Source of the DNA: Aquabacterium soli
GTDB taxonomy: Bacteria > Pseudomonadota > Gammaproteobacteria > Burkholderiales > Burkholderiaceae_C
Direction of reading: 5' to 3'
Length of the DNA: 64,000 bases
NCBI RefSeq assembly: GCF_003933735.1
Contig: NZ_RSED01000012.1
Location: 48,001 to 112,000 of the forward strand
Made by a program: the position numbers and the translations under genes. Below are positions 1-9,654 of the stretch, one piece after another; position 1 is the stretch's first letter; every line of letters starts with the position of its first letter. Below the pieces are notes generated by a model, which was not told the origin of the DNA, ran no database searches, and saw only the letters and a program-made list of their open reading frames with translations.

Positions 1-557
<557 letters not shown>

Positions 558-699
558 GGAGGGCAAGCTGGGGGCAGGCGGTGAAAGGTCAAGAGACCAA
601 ACCTCCAACTGTAAGGCGTTCGCCCTGCCGCCCGCGCAGACCTACGGGAATAGGACTTCGGTTCAGGGTGATTAGGTCAAGTTGCAGGCAGGCCGCAAT

Positions 700-733
700 A
701 CGTCACGCAGCTGTCATGCGCCATGCCTATCGT
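700..733 (+). promoter_or_regulatory. Candidate Pho box and -10 element of the first phoX gene
   Basis: Two 7-bp half-sites spaced 11 bp apart, ACGTCAC-GCAG-CTGTCAT (700-717), match the enterobacterial PhoB consensus CTGTCAT-N4-CTGTCAT at 11 of 14 positions; the second half is perfect. Ten bases later is TATCGT (728-733), the place where Pho promoters keep their -10 hexamer. Transcription would start near 740. That rules out translation from an upstream ATG at 723 and supports the ATG at 828. The same architecture occurs before the second phoX gene. This is a motif match by eye; no PhoB gene is in the window. Confidence 0.5.
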
Positions 734-827
734 CCCGCCCAGACCCCGCCGTAGGCCGATCGGCTCACGACCGACCGGGTCCACCCAGACGCTCAAAACG
801 ACCTCACCGTCCCCTGCTGTAGTACCC

Positions 828-2888
828 ATGACACAAGCATCCAACCCTTCCCGTCGCCAAGCCCTGAAGTTCCTGTCCGGTGTGCCCATGCTGCCCCTGA
901 GCGGGCTGGCCGCCTCGTCCATGCTGACTGCCTGCGGCGGCGGCGGCGACGGAGACAGCCCCACGACCGTGACGCCAACGCCCACGGCCACCTTCGTGTC
1001 GGCCAGCTTCGGCGCCATGGCCGCGCCCACTACGACGGCGAACCGCGCCACCACCCATGTGGCCTCCACGCTGACCGTCAAGCTCAGCGACAACACCGAG
1101 CAAACATTCAATCTGGCCTACGAGCCCTTCTTTCTGACGGGACAGGAAGTGGACAAGCTCGGTGGCGGCAAGATCCTGGCGGGCAGCTACTTCGATTTCT
1201 ACGGCACCGAGATCATCGACCGAACCCTGCCGGCCTCGCCCCGCCAGTTCTTCAGCGACTCGCCGGACGGTACCTCTTTGCTGAAGGTGCCCAACGCCGC
1301 CGTTGCCGGTGTGGCCAACCCCGTGTTTGCCGTGGTGCAGTTCGAGTACACCACCTGGGCGCACGACGGCACCACCGACATGTACGGCAAGCTGCCGTCA
1401 CCCATCGCCATCCTGACCCTGGACCAGAACCCCACCACGGGCAAGCTCACCCTGGCAAAGTACCACAACGTCGACACCTCGCCCGCCAAGGGCCTGTGGA
1501 TCACCTGCGGCGCGAGCCTGTCGCCCTGGGGTACCCACCTGTCCAGCGAAGAGTACGAACCGGACGCATTCCTGGTCAAAAGCGCCACCACGAACACCAC
1601 ACGGACCCAGTTCGAGGCCTTCAGCACCAACCTCTTTGGCAGCGCCACGACGGCCAAGCCCTACGACTACGGCCACCTGCCCGAGGTGACCGTCAACACC
1701 AATGGCACCGGCTCGATCAAGAAGCACTATTGCCTGGGCCGTATCTCGCACGAGCTGGTGCAGGTGATGCCCGACGAGCGCACGGTGCTGATGGGCGATG
1801 ACGCCACCAACTCGGCCTACTTCATGTTCGTGGCCGACACCGCACGTGATCTGTCGGCAGGCACCTTGTACGTGGCCCAGGTCGGCACCGCGGCGGATCC
1901 GAGCACCCCCTACCCTTTCTCGCTGGATCCGGCGGCCCACGCCACCCCGATGAAGTGGATCAAGCTGGGACATGCCAGCAGCCAGGAGATCAAGACCCTG
2001 GTGGATGGCGATCTGACGCACACGCCCATCCAGCCAACCGACATCATGCTGGTCAGTTCGGTGGACCCGACCATCGCCGATCCTACGGCCACTGGCTACA
2101 CCCAAGTGGCAGCCAACGGCAAGGTGGAGTGGATCAAGCTGCAACCAGGCATGGAAAAGGCCGCCGCCTTCCTGGAGACGCACCGCTACGCGGCCCTGGT
2201 GGGCGCGAGCACCTGCTTCACCAAGATGGAAGGCACTACCGTCAACATTAAGGACAAGGTCGCCTACTCAGCCCTGCAGAACGTGCAGGCGTCCATGGTG
2301 AAAAATCAACCGACCAACCTCCGCCCCGAAGTGCGGCTTGACGCGCAATTGCTCGCCGGTGCCGTGATGGCACTGAATCTGCGAGGAGCGCAAACCGATA
2401 CAACCAGTGCAGCCATCGACAGTGCTTGGGTGCCTGTGGATCTCAAGGCCTTGCTTGTCGGTGAAGACATCACCACAGACCCCACCGGCATGGGCAACAC
2501 CGCGAATCCCAAAAAGATCGCAAATCCAGACAACCTGAAGTTTTCAGAGAAGCTGCGTGTTCTGTTCATTGGGGAAGACAGCGGCCAGCACACCAACAAC
2601 TTCTTGTGGGCCTATCACCTTGACGAAACGGATGAAGAAAAGAAGCTGGCCCGAATCATGTCCATTCCCGCTGGCGGCGAATCCACCGGCCTGCACGCCG
2701 TGGACGAGATCAACGGCTGGACGTACATCATGAGCAACTTCCAACATGCAGGCGACAGCGCGTATGTGAAGGCCTCGGCCCAGGCAGCTTTGGATACCGC
2801 CATCAGGACCAACTACAACGACAAGTTCGCCGCCGCCGTGGGCTATCTCACCGCCACGTCCACCAGCATCAAGCTGAACAAGCTCTGA
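828..2888 (+). CDS. PhoX-family (DUF839) phosphatase, Tat-exported lipoprotein
   Basis: Predicted extracytoplasmic alkaline phosphatase or related metal-dependent phosphoesterase of the PhoX/DUF839 family (686 aa), which frees phosphate from organic phosphoesters. The N-terminus has a twin-arginine motif SRRQALKFL (residues 8-16), a hydrophobic stretch, and LTAC with Cys36, which looks like a lipobox, so this may be a Tat-exported lipoprotein. A Gly/Ser/Thr linker follows, then the beta-propeller-like PhoX body with the segments GASLSPWGTHLSSEEYEPDA and LPEVTVNTNG typical of the family. The start at 828 places the RR motif correctly; a longer frame from 723 would begin before the inferred transcription start. 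No clear Shine-Dalgarno is seen. A terminator follows the stop. It is a paralogue of the minus-strand gene at 16517-18685, but that protein lacks the Cys lipobox. Confidence 0.85.
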   Translation: MTQASNPSRRQALKFLSGVPMLPLSGLAASSMLTACGGGGDGDSPTTVTPTPTATFVSASFGAMAAPTTTANRATTHVASTLTVKLSDNTEQTFNLAYEPFFLTGQEVDKLGGGKILAGSYFDFYGTEIIDRTLPASPRQFFSDSPDGTSLLKVPNAAVAGVANPVFAVVQFEYTTWAHDGTTDMYGKLPSPIAILTLDQNPTTGKLTLAKYHNVDTSPAKGLWITCGASLSPWGTHLSSEEYEPDAFLVKSATTNTTRTQFEAFSTNLFGSATTAKPYDYGHLPEVTVNTNGTGSIKKHYCLGRISHELVQVMPDERTVLMGDDATNSAYFMFVADTARDLSAGTLYVAQVGTAADPSTPYPFSLDPAAHATPMKWIKLGHASSQEIKTLVDGDLTHTPIQPTDIMLVSSVDPTIADPTATGYTQVAANGKVEWIKLQPGMEKAAAFLETHRYAALVGASTCFTKMEGTTVNIKDKVAYSALQNVQASMVKNQPTNLRPEVRLDAQLLAGAVMALNLRGAQTDTTSAAIDSAWVPVDLKALLVGEDITTDPTGMGNTANPKKIANPDNLKFSEKLRVLFIGEDSGQHTNNFLWAYHLDETDEEKKLARIMSIPAGGESTGLHAVDEINGWTYIMSNFQHAGDSAYVKASAQAALDTAIRTNYNDKFAAAVGYLTATSTSIKLNKL

Positions 2889-2930
2889 TCCTTCCGGGGA
2901 TCTCCGCGGGGCGGCAAAGCCCTTTCATTG

Positions 2931-2957
2931 CACCCGCCACCCTGGCGGGTGTATTTT
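2931..2957 (+). terminator. Rho-independent terminator after phoX
   Basis: Perfect 9-bp stem CACCCGCCA/TGGCGGGTG with a CCC loop (2931-2951), followed by TATTTTTT. It lies 43 nt after the phoX stop codon and separates that gene from the aminotransferase. Confidence 0.9.
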
Positions 2958-3120
2958 TTGGGGTTCCGGCACGCCTTGGCGTGACCGGGCACCCGGTTGG
3001 CCGATAAAATAAAGGGTTTGCCCGATCCGGACACCCGCGCGCCACGAGCGTGCGCGGCCCCAGCCGGGACATCCTTTTTTAGCCGACCGCCACCCCTACC
3101 GACCGGAGATTGCTTGCACC

Positions 3121-4323
3121 ATGGCCTCGCTGTTTGCACAAGTTGAAATGGCTCCCCGCGACCCCATCCTGGGTCTGAACGAACAGTTCAACGCCGACAC
3201 CAACCCCAACAAGGTCAACCTGGGCGTGGGTGTGTACACCGACGAACAAGGCAAGCTGCCCCTGCTCAAGTGCGTGGCCGCCGCCGAAAAGCAATTGCTG
3301 GAGGCCCCCAAGGCCCGCGGCTACCTGCCCATCGACGGCATCGCCGCCTACGACAAGGCTGTGCAGAGCCTCGTGTTCGGCGCCGACCACGCTGCCGTCA
3401 AGGGCGGCCGCATCGCCACGGCCCAGGCCATCGGCGGCACCGGCGGGCTGAAGCTGGGCGCTGATTTCCTCAAGCGCCTGAACCCCGACGCCCAGGTGCT
3501 GATCTCCGATCCCAGCTGGGAAAACCACCGCGCCCTGTTCGAATCGGCCGGCTTCACCGTGGGCACCTACCCCTACTACGACGCCGCCGCCAAGGGCATC
3601 AACGTGGACGGCATGCTGTCCACCTTGAAGGCCGCCCCGGCCGGCACCATCGTGCTGCTGCACGCCTGCTGCCACAACCCCACCGGCTACGACCTGACCG
3701 AAGCCCAGTGGAACGAGGTGATCGCCATCACCAAGGAACGTGGCCTGGTGCCCTTCCTGGACATGGCCTACCAGGGCTTCGGCAACGGCATCGCTGAAGA
3801 CGGCGCCGTGGTCATCAAGTTCCTGGACGCCGGCCTGAGCTTCTTCGTGTCCACCAGCTTCTCCAAGAGCTTCTCGCTCTACGGCGAGCGCGTGGGCGCC
3901 CTGAGCATCGTCAGCGAAACCGCCGACGAATCGGCCCGCGTGCTGAGCCAGCTCAAGCGCGTGATCCGCACCAACTACTCCAACCCGCCCACGCACGGCG
4001 CGCAGGTGGTGGCCACGGTGCTGACCACGCCCGCCCTGCGCCAGCTGTGGGAAGAAGAACTGGCCCAGATGCGTGACCGCATCAAGCTGATGCGCACCGC
4101 GCTGGTCGACAACCTCAAGGCCGCCGGCATCACGCAGGACCTGGGTTTCATCACCCGCCAGAAGGGCATGTTCAGCTACTCCGGCCTGAACGCCGCCCAG
4201 ATGCAGCGTCTGCGTTCCGAGTTCGGCATCTACGGTGTGGATTCGGGCCGCATCTGCGTGGCCGCGCTGAACGACGGCAACATCAAGGCCGTGTCGCAAG
4301 CCATCGCCAAGGTGTCGCAATAA
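3121..4323 (+). CDS. Aspartate/aromatic amino acid aminotransferase (class I, AspC/TyrB type)
   Basis: PLP-dependent transaminase that exchanges the amino group of aspartate, tyrosine or phenylalanine with 2-oxoglutarate in the cytoplasm; 400 aa, the usual family length. The start MASLFAQVEMAPRDPILGL is typical of the AspC/TyrB branch. PLP-binding residues are clear: N186 in NPTG (186-189), D214 and Y217 in DMAYQGF, and the Schiff-base lysine K249 in SFSKSFSLYG. A substrate-carboxylate arginine sits in SGRICVAAL near the C-terminus. The chromosomal position next to a divergently read uvrB is common in Burkholderiales. AspC and TyrB specificity cannot be told apart from sequence alone. A GGAG lies about 10 nt before the ATG. 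A strong terminator follows. Confidence 0.95.
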   Translation: MASLFAQVEMAPRDPILGLNEQFNADTNPNKVNLGVGVYTDEQGKLPLLKCVAAAEKQLLEAPKARGYLPIDGIAAYDKAVQSLVFGADHAAVKGGRIATAQAIGGTGGLKLGADFLKRLNPDAQVLISDPSWENHRALFESAGFTVGTYPYYDAAAKGINVDGMLSTLKAAPAGTIVLLHACCHNPTGYDLTEAQWNEVIAITKERGLVPFLDMAYQGFGNGIAEDGAVVIKFLDAGLSFFVSTSFSKSFSLYGERVGALSIVSETADESARVLSQLKRVIRTNYSNPPTHGAQVVATVLTTPALRQLWEEELAQMRDRIKLMRTALVDNLKAAGITQDLGFITRQKGMFSYSGLNAAQMQRLRSEFGIYGVDSGRICVAALNDGNIKAVSQAIAKVSQ

Positions 4324-4331
4324 ATGAATAG

Positions 4332-4397
4332 AAGCTGAACAAAAATCAGCTTGGAAAAAGCCCGCTCCGCCCGACCGGCGGCAGGCGGGCTTTTTTT
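4332..4397 (+). terminator. Stem-loop and rho-independent terminator after the aminotransferase
   Basis: Two hairpins in series follow the stop. The first is AAGCTGA/TCAGCTT with a 7-nt A-rich loop (4332-4352) and has no T tract. The second is AAAGCCCGC/GCGGGCTTT (4357-4365 with 4385-4393), running into TTTTTTT, a classical terminator. The first hairpin may protect the 3' end or pause polymerase. Confidence 0.88.
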
Positions 4398-4487
4398 CGC
4401 CTGTCGAATTTGAAAAGACGCCTGCAGACGGTGTTAATGCCCTTCTCGCTTGCCCCGGTGAAATGCAAAGATCACCAAAACGATTTA

Positions 4488-4503
4488 TGCTGCACCGCAA
4501 CAA
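4488..4503 (+). promoter_or_regulatory. Possible PhaR-type operator upstream of phaZ
   Basis: TGCTGCACCGCAACAA lies 52 nt before the phaZ start and resembles the TGC/GCA-rich sites bound by the polyhydroxyalkanoate-responsive repressor PhaR. The resemblance is only qualitative. No phaR, phaC or phasin gene is in the window. Confidence 0.22.
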
Positions 4504-4554
4504 GCCTGTGATGTGCAGTGTGCTCGGTACGGGTCATCGAAGAGGTTCATTCAC

Positions 4555-5850
4555 ATGCTCTATCAAATCTACGAAACCAACCGCGCCTGGCTGAGCCCGT
4601 TCTCGGAGTTCGCCAGTGCCGCCTCCAAGCTCTACAGCAATCCGCTGTCGATGTTCGCGCACATCCCGCAGGCCCAGCGCGTGGCTGCCGGGTTCGAGCT
4701 GGTGCACCGCCTGACCAAGGAATACGAGAAGCCCGAGTTCGACATCAAGTCTGTGGACGTGGGCGGGACCGAGGTCGTGATCCAGGAACAGGTGGTCGAA
4801 GCCAAGCCCTTCTGCCGCCTGCTGCGCTTCAAGCGCTTCACGGACGACAGCAAGCTGCTGGACACCATGCGTGACCAGCCCTCGGTGCTGGTCGTGGCCC
4901 CGCTGTCGGGCCACCACTCCACGCTGCTGCGCGACACCGTGCGCACCCTGCTGCAGGACCACAAGGTCTACATCACCGATTGGGTGGACGCGCGCATGGT
5001 CTCGATGGAGGAAGGCCCCTTCCACCTCGATGACTACATCAACTACGTGCAGGACTTCATCCGCCTGCTCGGCCCCGATGTGCACGTGATCTCCGTGTGC
5101 CAGCCCACGGTGCCGGTGCTGGCCGCCATCTCGCTGATGGCCAGCCGTGGCGAAACCACGCCCCTGAGCATGACCATGATGGGTGGCCCCATCGATGCGC
5201 GCCGCTCGCCCACGGCCGTGAACAACCTGGCCATGAACAAGAGCTTCGAGTGGTTCGAGAACAATGTGATCTACCGGGTGCCACCCAACTACCCGGGTGC
5301 CTCGCGCCCCGTGTACCCCGGCTTCCTGCAGCACACCGGCTTCGTGGCCATGAACCCGGACCGCCACCGCGCCTCGCACTACGACTACTTCCTGGACCTG
5401 ATCCGCGGCGACGACGACAACGCCGAGGCCCACCGCAAGTTCTACGACGAGTACAACGCCGTGCTGGACATGCCAGCCGAGTACTACCTCGACACGATCA
5501 AGACGGTGTTCCAGGATTTCTCGCTGGTCAATGGCACCTGGGAGGTTCGCAACCCACAAGGCCAGCCCGAACTGGTGCGCCCCCAGGACATCAAGACCAC
5601 GGCCCTGCTGACGGTCGAGGGCGAGCTGGACGACATCTCGGGCGCCGGGCAGACCAAGGCCGCGCATGAACTGTGCACGGGCATCCCCGATGCCCGCCAG
5701 AAGCACTACGACGTGATCGGCGCGGGCCACTACGGCATCTTCTCGGGCCGCCGCTGGCGCGAGATGGCCTACCCGGTGATCAGGGATTTCATCCTGGCCA
5801 ACAACAAGCAGGCCAGCAGCAAGCCCGCCAAGGCCAAGGCCGCCGCCTGA
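4555..5850 (+). CDS. phaZ: Intracellular polyhydroxybutyrate depolymerase
   Basis: Hydrolyses stored amorphous poly-3-hydroxybutyrate granules in the cytoplasm; 431 aa, the length of Cupriavidus-type intracellular PhaZ. The start MLYQIYETNRAWLSPF matches the family and is preceded by AAGAGGT about 10 nt upstream, so an in-frame ATG at 4513 was not used. The catalytic triad of this family (Cys-Asp-His, with Cys replacing the usual Ser in a lipase-box-like site) is visible: C182 in SVCQPTVP, an aspartate in GELDDISG (D359/D360) and H392 in GAGHYGIFSG. The C-terminal tail is rich in Lys and Ala. The gene stands alone between terminators. Substrate preference for short-chain polymer is inferred from family membership. 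Confidence 0.94.
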   Translation: MLYQIYETNRAWLSPFSEFASAASKLYSNPLSMFAHIPQAQRVAAGFELVHRLTKEYEKPEFDIKSVDVGGTEVVIQEQVVEAKPFCRLLRFKRFTDDSKLLDTMRDQPSVLVVAPLSGHHSTLLRDTVRTLLQDHKVYITDWVDARMVSMEEGPFHLDDYINYVQDFIRLLGPDVHVISVCQPTVPVLAAISLMASRGETTPLSMTMMGGPIDARRSPTAVNNLAMNKSFEWFENNVIYRVPPNYPGASRPVYPGFLQHTGFVAMNPDRHRASHYDYFLDLIRGDDDNAEAHRKFYDEYNAVLDMPAEYYLDTIKTVFQDFSLVNGTWEVRNPQGQPELVRPQDIKTTALLTVEGELDDISGAGQTKAAHELCTGIPDARQKHYDVIGAGHYGIFSGRRWREMAYPVIRDFILANNKQASSKPAKAKAAA

Positions 5851-5880
5851 GTCTCCGAGCAAGGGATTCGCCAGCCAAGC

Positions 5881-5904
5881 AAGGCCCGCCAACAGGCGGG
5901 CCTT
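5881..5904 (+). terminator. Terminator hairpin after phaZ
   Basis: Perfect 10-bp stem AAGGCCCGCC/GGCGGGCCTT with an AACA loop, 31 nt after the phaZ stop. Only a short TTT occurs a few bases later, so it is an intrinsic terminator of moderate quality. Confidence 0.75.
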
Positions 5905-5958
5905 CGTGCTTTGTGCGCACGGGCTGATGCCGCACTTGCCTTAGACTCCCGCTCCACC

Positions 5959-6645
5959 ATGCCGGACGCCCGCCAGATCAACGACCTGCTGCCCCAGACG
6001 CAGTGCACCAGCTGCGGCTATGACGACTGCGCGCACTATGCGCAGGCCATCGCCGAAGGCAGCGCCGAGATCAACCAGTGCGCGCCCGGCGGTGCCGAGG
6101 GCATCGAGCGCCTGGCCCGCCTCACGGGCCGCCCGGTGATCCCGCTGAACCCGCACTATGGCGTGGAAGGCCCGCGTTACCTGGCCGTGATCGACGAAAG
6201 CTGGTGCATCGGCTGCACGCTGTGCATCAAGGCCTGCCCGGTCGACTGCATCGTGGGCTCGCCCAAGCACATGCACACGGTGATCGAATCGCAATGCACC
6301 GGCTGCGAGCTTTGCATCCCGGCCTGCCCGGTGGATTGCATCAGCCTGGTGCCCGTGCACGCGCAGGAGCCCCGTCCCACGGGTTGGGCGGCCTGGCCAC
6401 AGGCCGAGGCCGATGCCGCCCGCCACCGCTATGCGCTGCGACAGGCCCGCGTGGAACGTGCCCGCGACGACAACGACGAACGCCTGGCCGCCAAGGCCCG
6501 CCACAAGCTGGAGCACCTGGCCGAGCTGACCAAGATCAGCGACGAAGCCGAGCTGGCGCGCAAGCGCAGCGTGGTGGAGGCGGCATTGGCCCGCGCACGC
6601 GCGCGGCGCGGCAGCAACGGCCCCGGCTCCGAACCCACGGCCTGA
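5959..6645 (+). CDS. RnfB/RsxB-like electron transport ferredoxin (orphan)
   Basis: 228-aa iron-sulfur protein related to subunit B of the Rnf/Rsx complex but lacking its N-terminal membrane helix. The N-terminal domain carries a four-cysteine cluster site, C16-x2-C19-x4-C24-x16-C41. Two ferredoxin [4Fe-4S] motifs follow: C83-x2-C86-x2-C89-x3-C93 and C113-x2-C116-x2-C119-x3-C123, each ending in CPVDC. The C-terminal 90 residues are charged and helical (Arg/Glu/Ala-rich), an extension common in beta-proteobacterial homologues. No rnfA, C, D, G or E gene is nearby, so it probably passes electrons to another partner; the partner is unknown. The start MPDARQINDLL at 5959 lies after the phaZ terminator; an in-frame start at 5911 would sit almost on it. 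Confidence 0.85.
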   Translation: MPDARQINDLLPQTQCTSCGYDDCAHYAQAIAEGSAEINQCAPGGAEGIERLARLTGRPVIPLNPHYGVEGPRYLAVIDESWCIGCTLCIKACPVDCIVGSPKHMHTVIESQCTGCELCIPACPVDCISLVPVHAQEPRPTGWAAWPQAEADAARHRYALRQARVERARDDNDERLAAKARHKLEHLAELTKISDEAELARKRSVVEAALARARARRGSNGPGSEPTA

Positions 6646-6809
6646 GCAAGCCGGCTGCGCCAACAGCGGTGCAGCACACGGCATCGCGGACATTGCCACA
6701 CAGGCAGGTCCGTCCGGACTACCGCCCGGACTGGCACGTCCATGCCCATGACACACGAGGCCACCACACTCGCCGGATCCCATTGATCCGAGCCAGACCG
6801 AGGTGTGAC

Positions 6810-9626
6810 ATGCATGACAACAAGCCCAGCTCCCATCAACACCAGCGCCCAGCGCGGCTGCGCCCCCTGTGCGCGGCCCTGCTGCTGGGCCTGGGCGGCC
6901 TCGCCTGCGCAGGCGCCTCTGCCAAGGTGGTGATCAGCCAGGTGTATGGCGGTGGCGGCAACTCGGGGGCCACGCTGAAGAACGACTTCATCGAGCTGTT
7001 CAACGCCGGCAGCGACACGGTCAACCTGAGCGGCTGGACAGTGCATTACGCGTCATCCACCGGCAACACCTGGAACAACAAGACCACCCTGGGCGCCTTG
7101 AGCCTGCCGCCCGGCCAGTACCTGCTGATCCAGGAGGGCGCCGGTACCGGCGGCTCGCAGGATCTGCCGACGCCGGATGCCACGGGTGAGATCCTGATGA
7201 GTGCCACCAATGGCAAGGTGGCCCTGACCAATGCCAATGTGACGCTCAGCGGCACCAACCCGTCGAACGCGGCCTTGGTGGACATCATCAGCTACGGCGC
7301 CAGCACACCCACCGAAGGCGCGCCCACCAACGCGCTGACCAACACCACCGCCGCCCAGCGGCTGGGCGGTGGCTGCACCGACACTGGCAACAACCAGGCA
7401 GACTTCACCCTGGTGGCCCCGGCACCGCGCAACATGAGCCGCGAGCCTTCGCCCTGCAACGGCGCGCCCGCCCCGGGCCCCTCGCCCTCGCCGTCCCCTT
7501 CGCCTTCGTCCGTCTCCATCCACACCATCCAGGGCAGCGGTGCCACCAGCCCGCTGGTGGGCCATACGGTCACCACGCGCGGTGTGGTCACCAAGCTGCT
7601 CAACAACGGCTTCTTCATGCAGGAGCCCGATGCCGACAGCGATCCCGCCACCTCCGAAGGCATCCTGGTGTTCACCAGCACGGTGCCCACCGTGGTCGTG
7701 GGCCAACTGGTGCAGCTGACCGGCGTGGTCGATGAATACAACGTCGGCGCGGCGGGCAACGCCCTCACGGCCGCGCACACCGTCACCGAACTCAAGACCA
7801 TCACCAGCCTGAGCGTGCTGGCCAGCGGCCAGAGCATCGCACCCACCGTCATCACCTTCCCCCAGGCCACCAATGACGATCTGGAGCGTGTGGAAGGCAT
7901 GCTGGTCACCATCGACACCGAGTTGACGGCGAGCCAGAACTACTTCCTGGGCCGCTACGGCCAGATCACGCTGTCGGCCAACGGCCGCCTGCACAAGGCC
8001 ACCAACCTGCACCGCCCCGGCAGCGTCGATGCCCGGCAGGTGGACCAGGACAACGCCCGCCGCCGCATCATCCTCGATGACGGCAGCAGCCTGCAGAATC
8101 CCAATCCCACGCCCTACTTCTCGGCAGACAACACGCAGCGCGCTGGCGACACCACGCCTTCGGTCACGGGTGTGATCGACTACGGCCTGGCCACCGCCAG
8201 CAACACCGGTCTGGCCGACTACCGCATTCACCCGACCGAAGCCGTGGTCTTCACCCGTGCCCACCCGCGCACCGACGCGCCCGCCGATGTGGGCGGCAAC
8301 GTGAAGGTGGCCAGCTTCAACGTGCTGAACTACTTCAACGGCAACGGCCTGGGCGCGGGCTTCCCGACCTCGCGCGGTGCCACCACGCTGGCCGAGTTCA
8401 ACCGCCAGCGCGCCAAGATCATCGCGGCGATCAAGGCCATCGATGCCGACGTGCTCGGGCTGATGGAGATCGAGAACGACGGCACCGGCGCGCAGAGCGC
8501 CGTGGTGGACCTGGTCAACGGCCTGAACGCCGCCATGGGCGCCGGCACCTACGCCGTGGTGCCGGACCCGGCCACGGGCACGGGCAGTGACGAGATCAAG
8601 GTCGCGATGATCTACAAGCCGGGCAAGCTCACCCGCGTGGGCAGCTCGGTCAGCGACACCGCCAGCATCCACAACCGCCCGCCCCTGGCCCAGACCTTCT
8701 CGGCCCCCAATGGCGAGAAGTTCACGCTGCTGGTCAACCATTTCAAGTCCAAGGGCTGCGGCGATGATGGCGGGGTGGATGCCGACCAGGGCGACGGCCA
8801 GGGCTGCTACAACGGCCGGCGCCTGCTGCAAGCCCAGGCGCTGCGCGGCTTCATCACCAACCTGCAGGCGGCCCAGGCCGACAGCGACGTGATGGTGATC
8901 GGCGACCTCAACGCCTACGCCAAGGAAGACCCAGTGCACGAGTTCACGTCCAACGGCTTCGTCGACCTGAGCGAACGCTTCAACGGCCCGGGCGACTACT
9001 CCTACGTGTTCGATGGCGAGGTGGGCTACCTGGACCATGCCCTGGCCACGGCATCGCTGAGCAGCCAGACCACGGGCGTGCACCACTGGCACATCAATGC
9101 CGACGAGCCCACCGTGATCGACTACAACACCGAGTTCAAGCAGCCGGCCTGCGCCGCCTGCGGGCCGGATTACTACACCGCCACGCCCTACCGCTCGTCG
9201 GACCACGACCCTGTCGTCATCGGCCTGAACCTGATCAAGCATGTGGACGGCAGTGCTGGCCGCGACACCATCACCGGCACCGCGGGCGATGACTTGATCA
9301 ACGGCGGCGAAGGCGCCGACACGATCACCACCGGCACCGGCCGCGATGTGCTGGTCTACGGCAGCGTGCGTGATGGGCTCGACACCATCACCGATTTCAC
9401 ACCGGGCAGCGACCGCCTGGACCTCGGCGCCCTGCTGGCATCGATCGGCGTGCAGCCCGGCCAGGCCCTGGCGCAAGGCGTGGTCAAGCTGGTGTCCACC
9501 AGCGCCGGCGTGCAGGTGCAGATCGACACCGACGGCAGCGCCGGCCCGGCCGCCGCACGCCCGCTGGCCCTGCTTCGCGGCATGACGGCCGCCCAGCTGC
9601 AGCCCGCCCGCGATCTGGGCCTGTGA
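6810..9626 (+). CDS. Secreted ExeM/NucH-family extracellular nuclease with lamin-tail and RTX-like domains
   Basis: 938-aa exported nuclease that probably degrades extracellular DNA. In order: a signal peptide (LCAALLLGLGGLACAGASA, to about residue 35); a lamin-tail domain (about 36-150, starting VVISQVYGGGGNSG); a Pro/Ser linker (PSPSPSPSS, about 225); an OB-fold-like region (about 233-330); and an endonuclease/exonuclease/phosphatase domain from about residue 495 (KVASFNVLNYFN, LMEIENDG, LVNHFKSKGCG, IGDLNAY, ending SSDHDPVVIGL). Last comes a short calcium-binding repeat region (GTAGDDLINGGEGADTI, about 823) like the tails of type I secreted proteins. The presence of both a Sec-like signal and an RTX-like tail leaves the export route open. 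The start is the ATG at 6810, which places the signal peptide near the terminus; GAGGTG precedes it. Confidence 0.85.
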   Translation: MHDNKPSSHQHQRPARLRPLCAALLLGLGGLACAGASAKVVISQVYGGGGNSGATLKNDFIELFNAGSDTVNLSGWTVHYASSTGNTWNNKTTLGALSLPPGQYLLIQEGAGTGGSQDLPTPDATGEILMSATNGKVALTNANVTLSGTNPSNAALVDIISYGASTPTEGAPTNALTNTTAAQRLGGGCTDTGNNQADFTLVAPAPRNMSREPSPCNGAPAPGPSPSPSPSPSSVSIHTIQGSGATSPLVGHTVTTRGVVTKLLNNGFFMQEPDADSDPATSEGILVFTSTVPTVVVGQLVQLTGVVDEYNVGAAGNALTAAHTVTELKTITSLSVLASGQSIAPTVITFPQATNDDLERVEGMLVTIDTELTASQNYFLGRYGQITLSANGRLHKATNLHRPGSVDARQVDQDNARRRIILDDGSSLQNPNPTPYFSADNTQRAGDTTPSVTGVIDYGLATASNTGLADYRIHPTEAVVFTRAHPRTDAPADVGGNVKVASFNVLNYFNGNGLGAGFPTSRGATTLAEFNRQRAKIIAAIKAIDADVLGLMEIENDGTGAQSAVVDLVNGLNAAMGAGTYAVVPDPATGTGSDEIKVAMIYKPGKLTRVGSSVSDTASIHNRPPLAQTFSAPNGEKFTLLVNHFKSKGCGDDGGVDADQGDGQGCYNGRRLLQAQALRGFITNLQAAQADSDVMVIGDLNAYAKEDPVHEFTSNGFVDLSERFNGPGDYSYVFDGEVGYLDHALATASLSSQTTGVHHWHINADEPTVIDYNTEFKQPACAACGPDYYTATPYRSSDHDPVVIGLNLIKHVDGSAGRDTITGTAGDDLINGGEGADTITTGTGRDVLVYGSVRDGLDTITDFTPGSDRLDLGALLASIGVQPGQALAQGVVKLVSTSAGVQVQIDTDGSAGPAAARPLALLRGMTAAQLQPARDLGL

Positions 9627-9654
9627 TGCCCGCAGACACCAAAGGACAAGCATC

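Noticed and set aside
723..827. Upstream in-frame ATG that would lengthen PhoX by 35 residues
   Set aside because: It would bury the Tat signal and lies upstream of the inferred transcription start near 740.
3030..3080. Attenuator hairpin and T run in the aminotransferase leader
   Set aside because: The stem is separated from the T run by about 13 nt and no leader peptide is visible.
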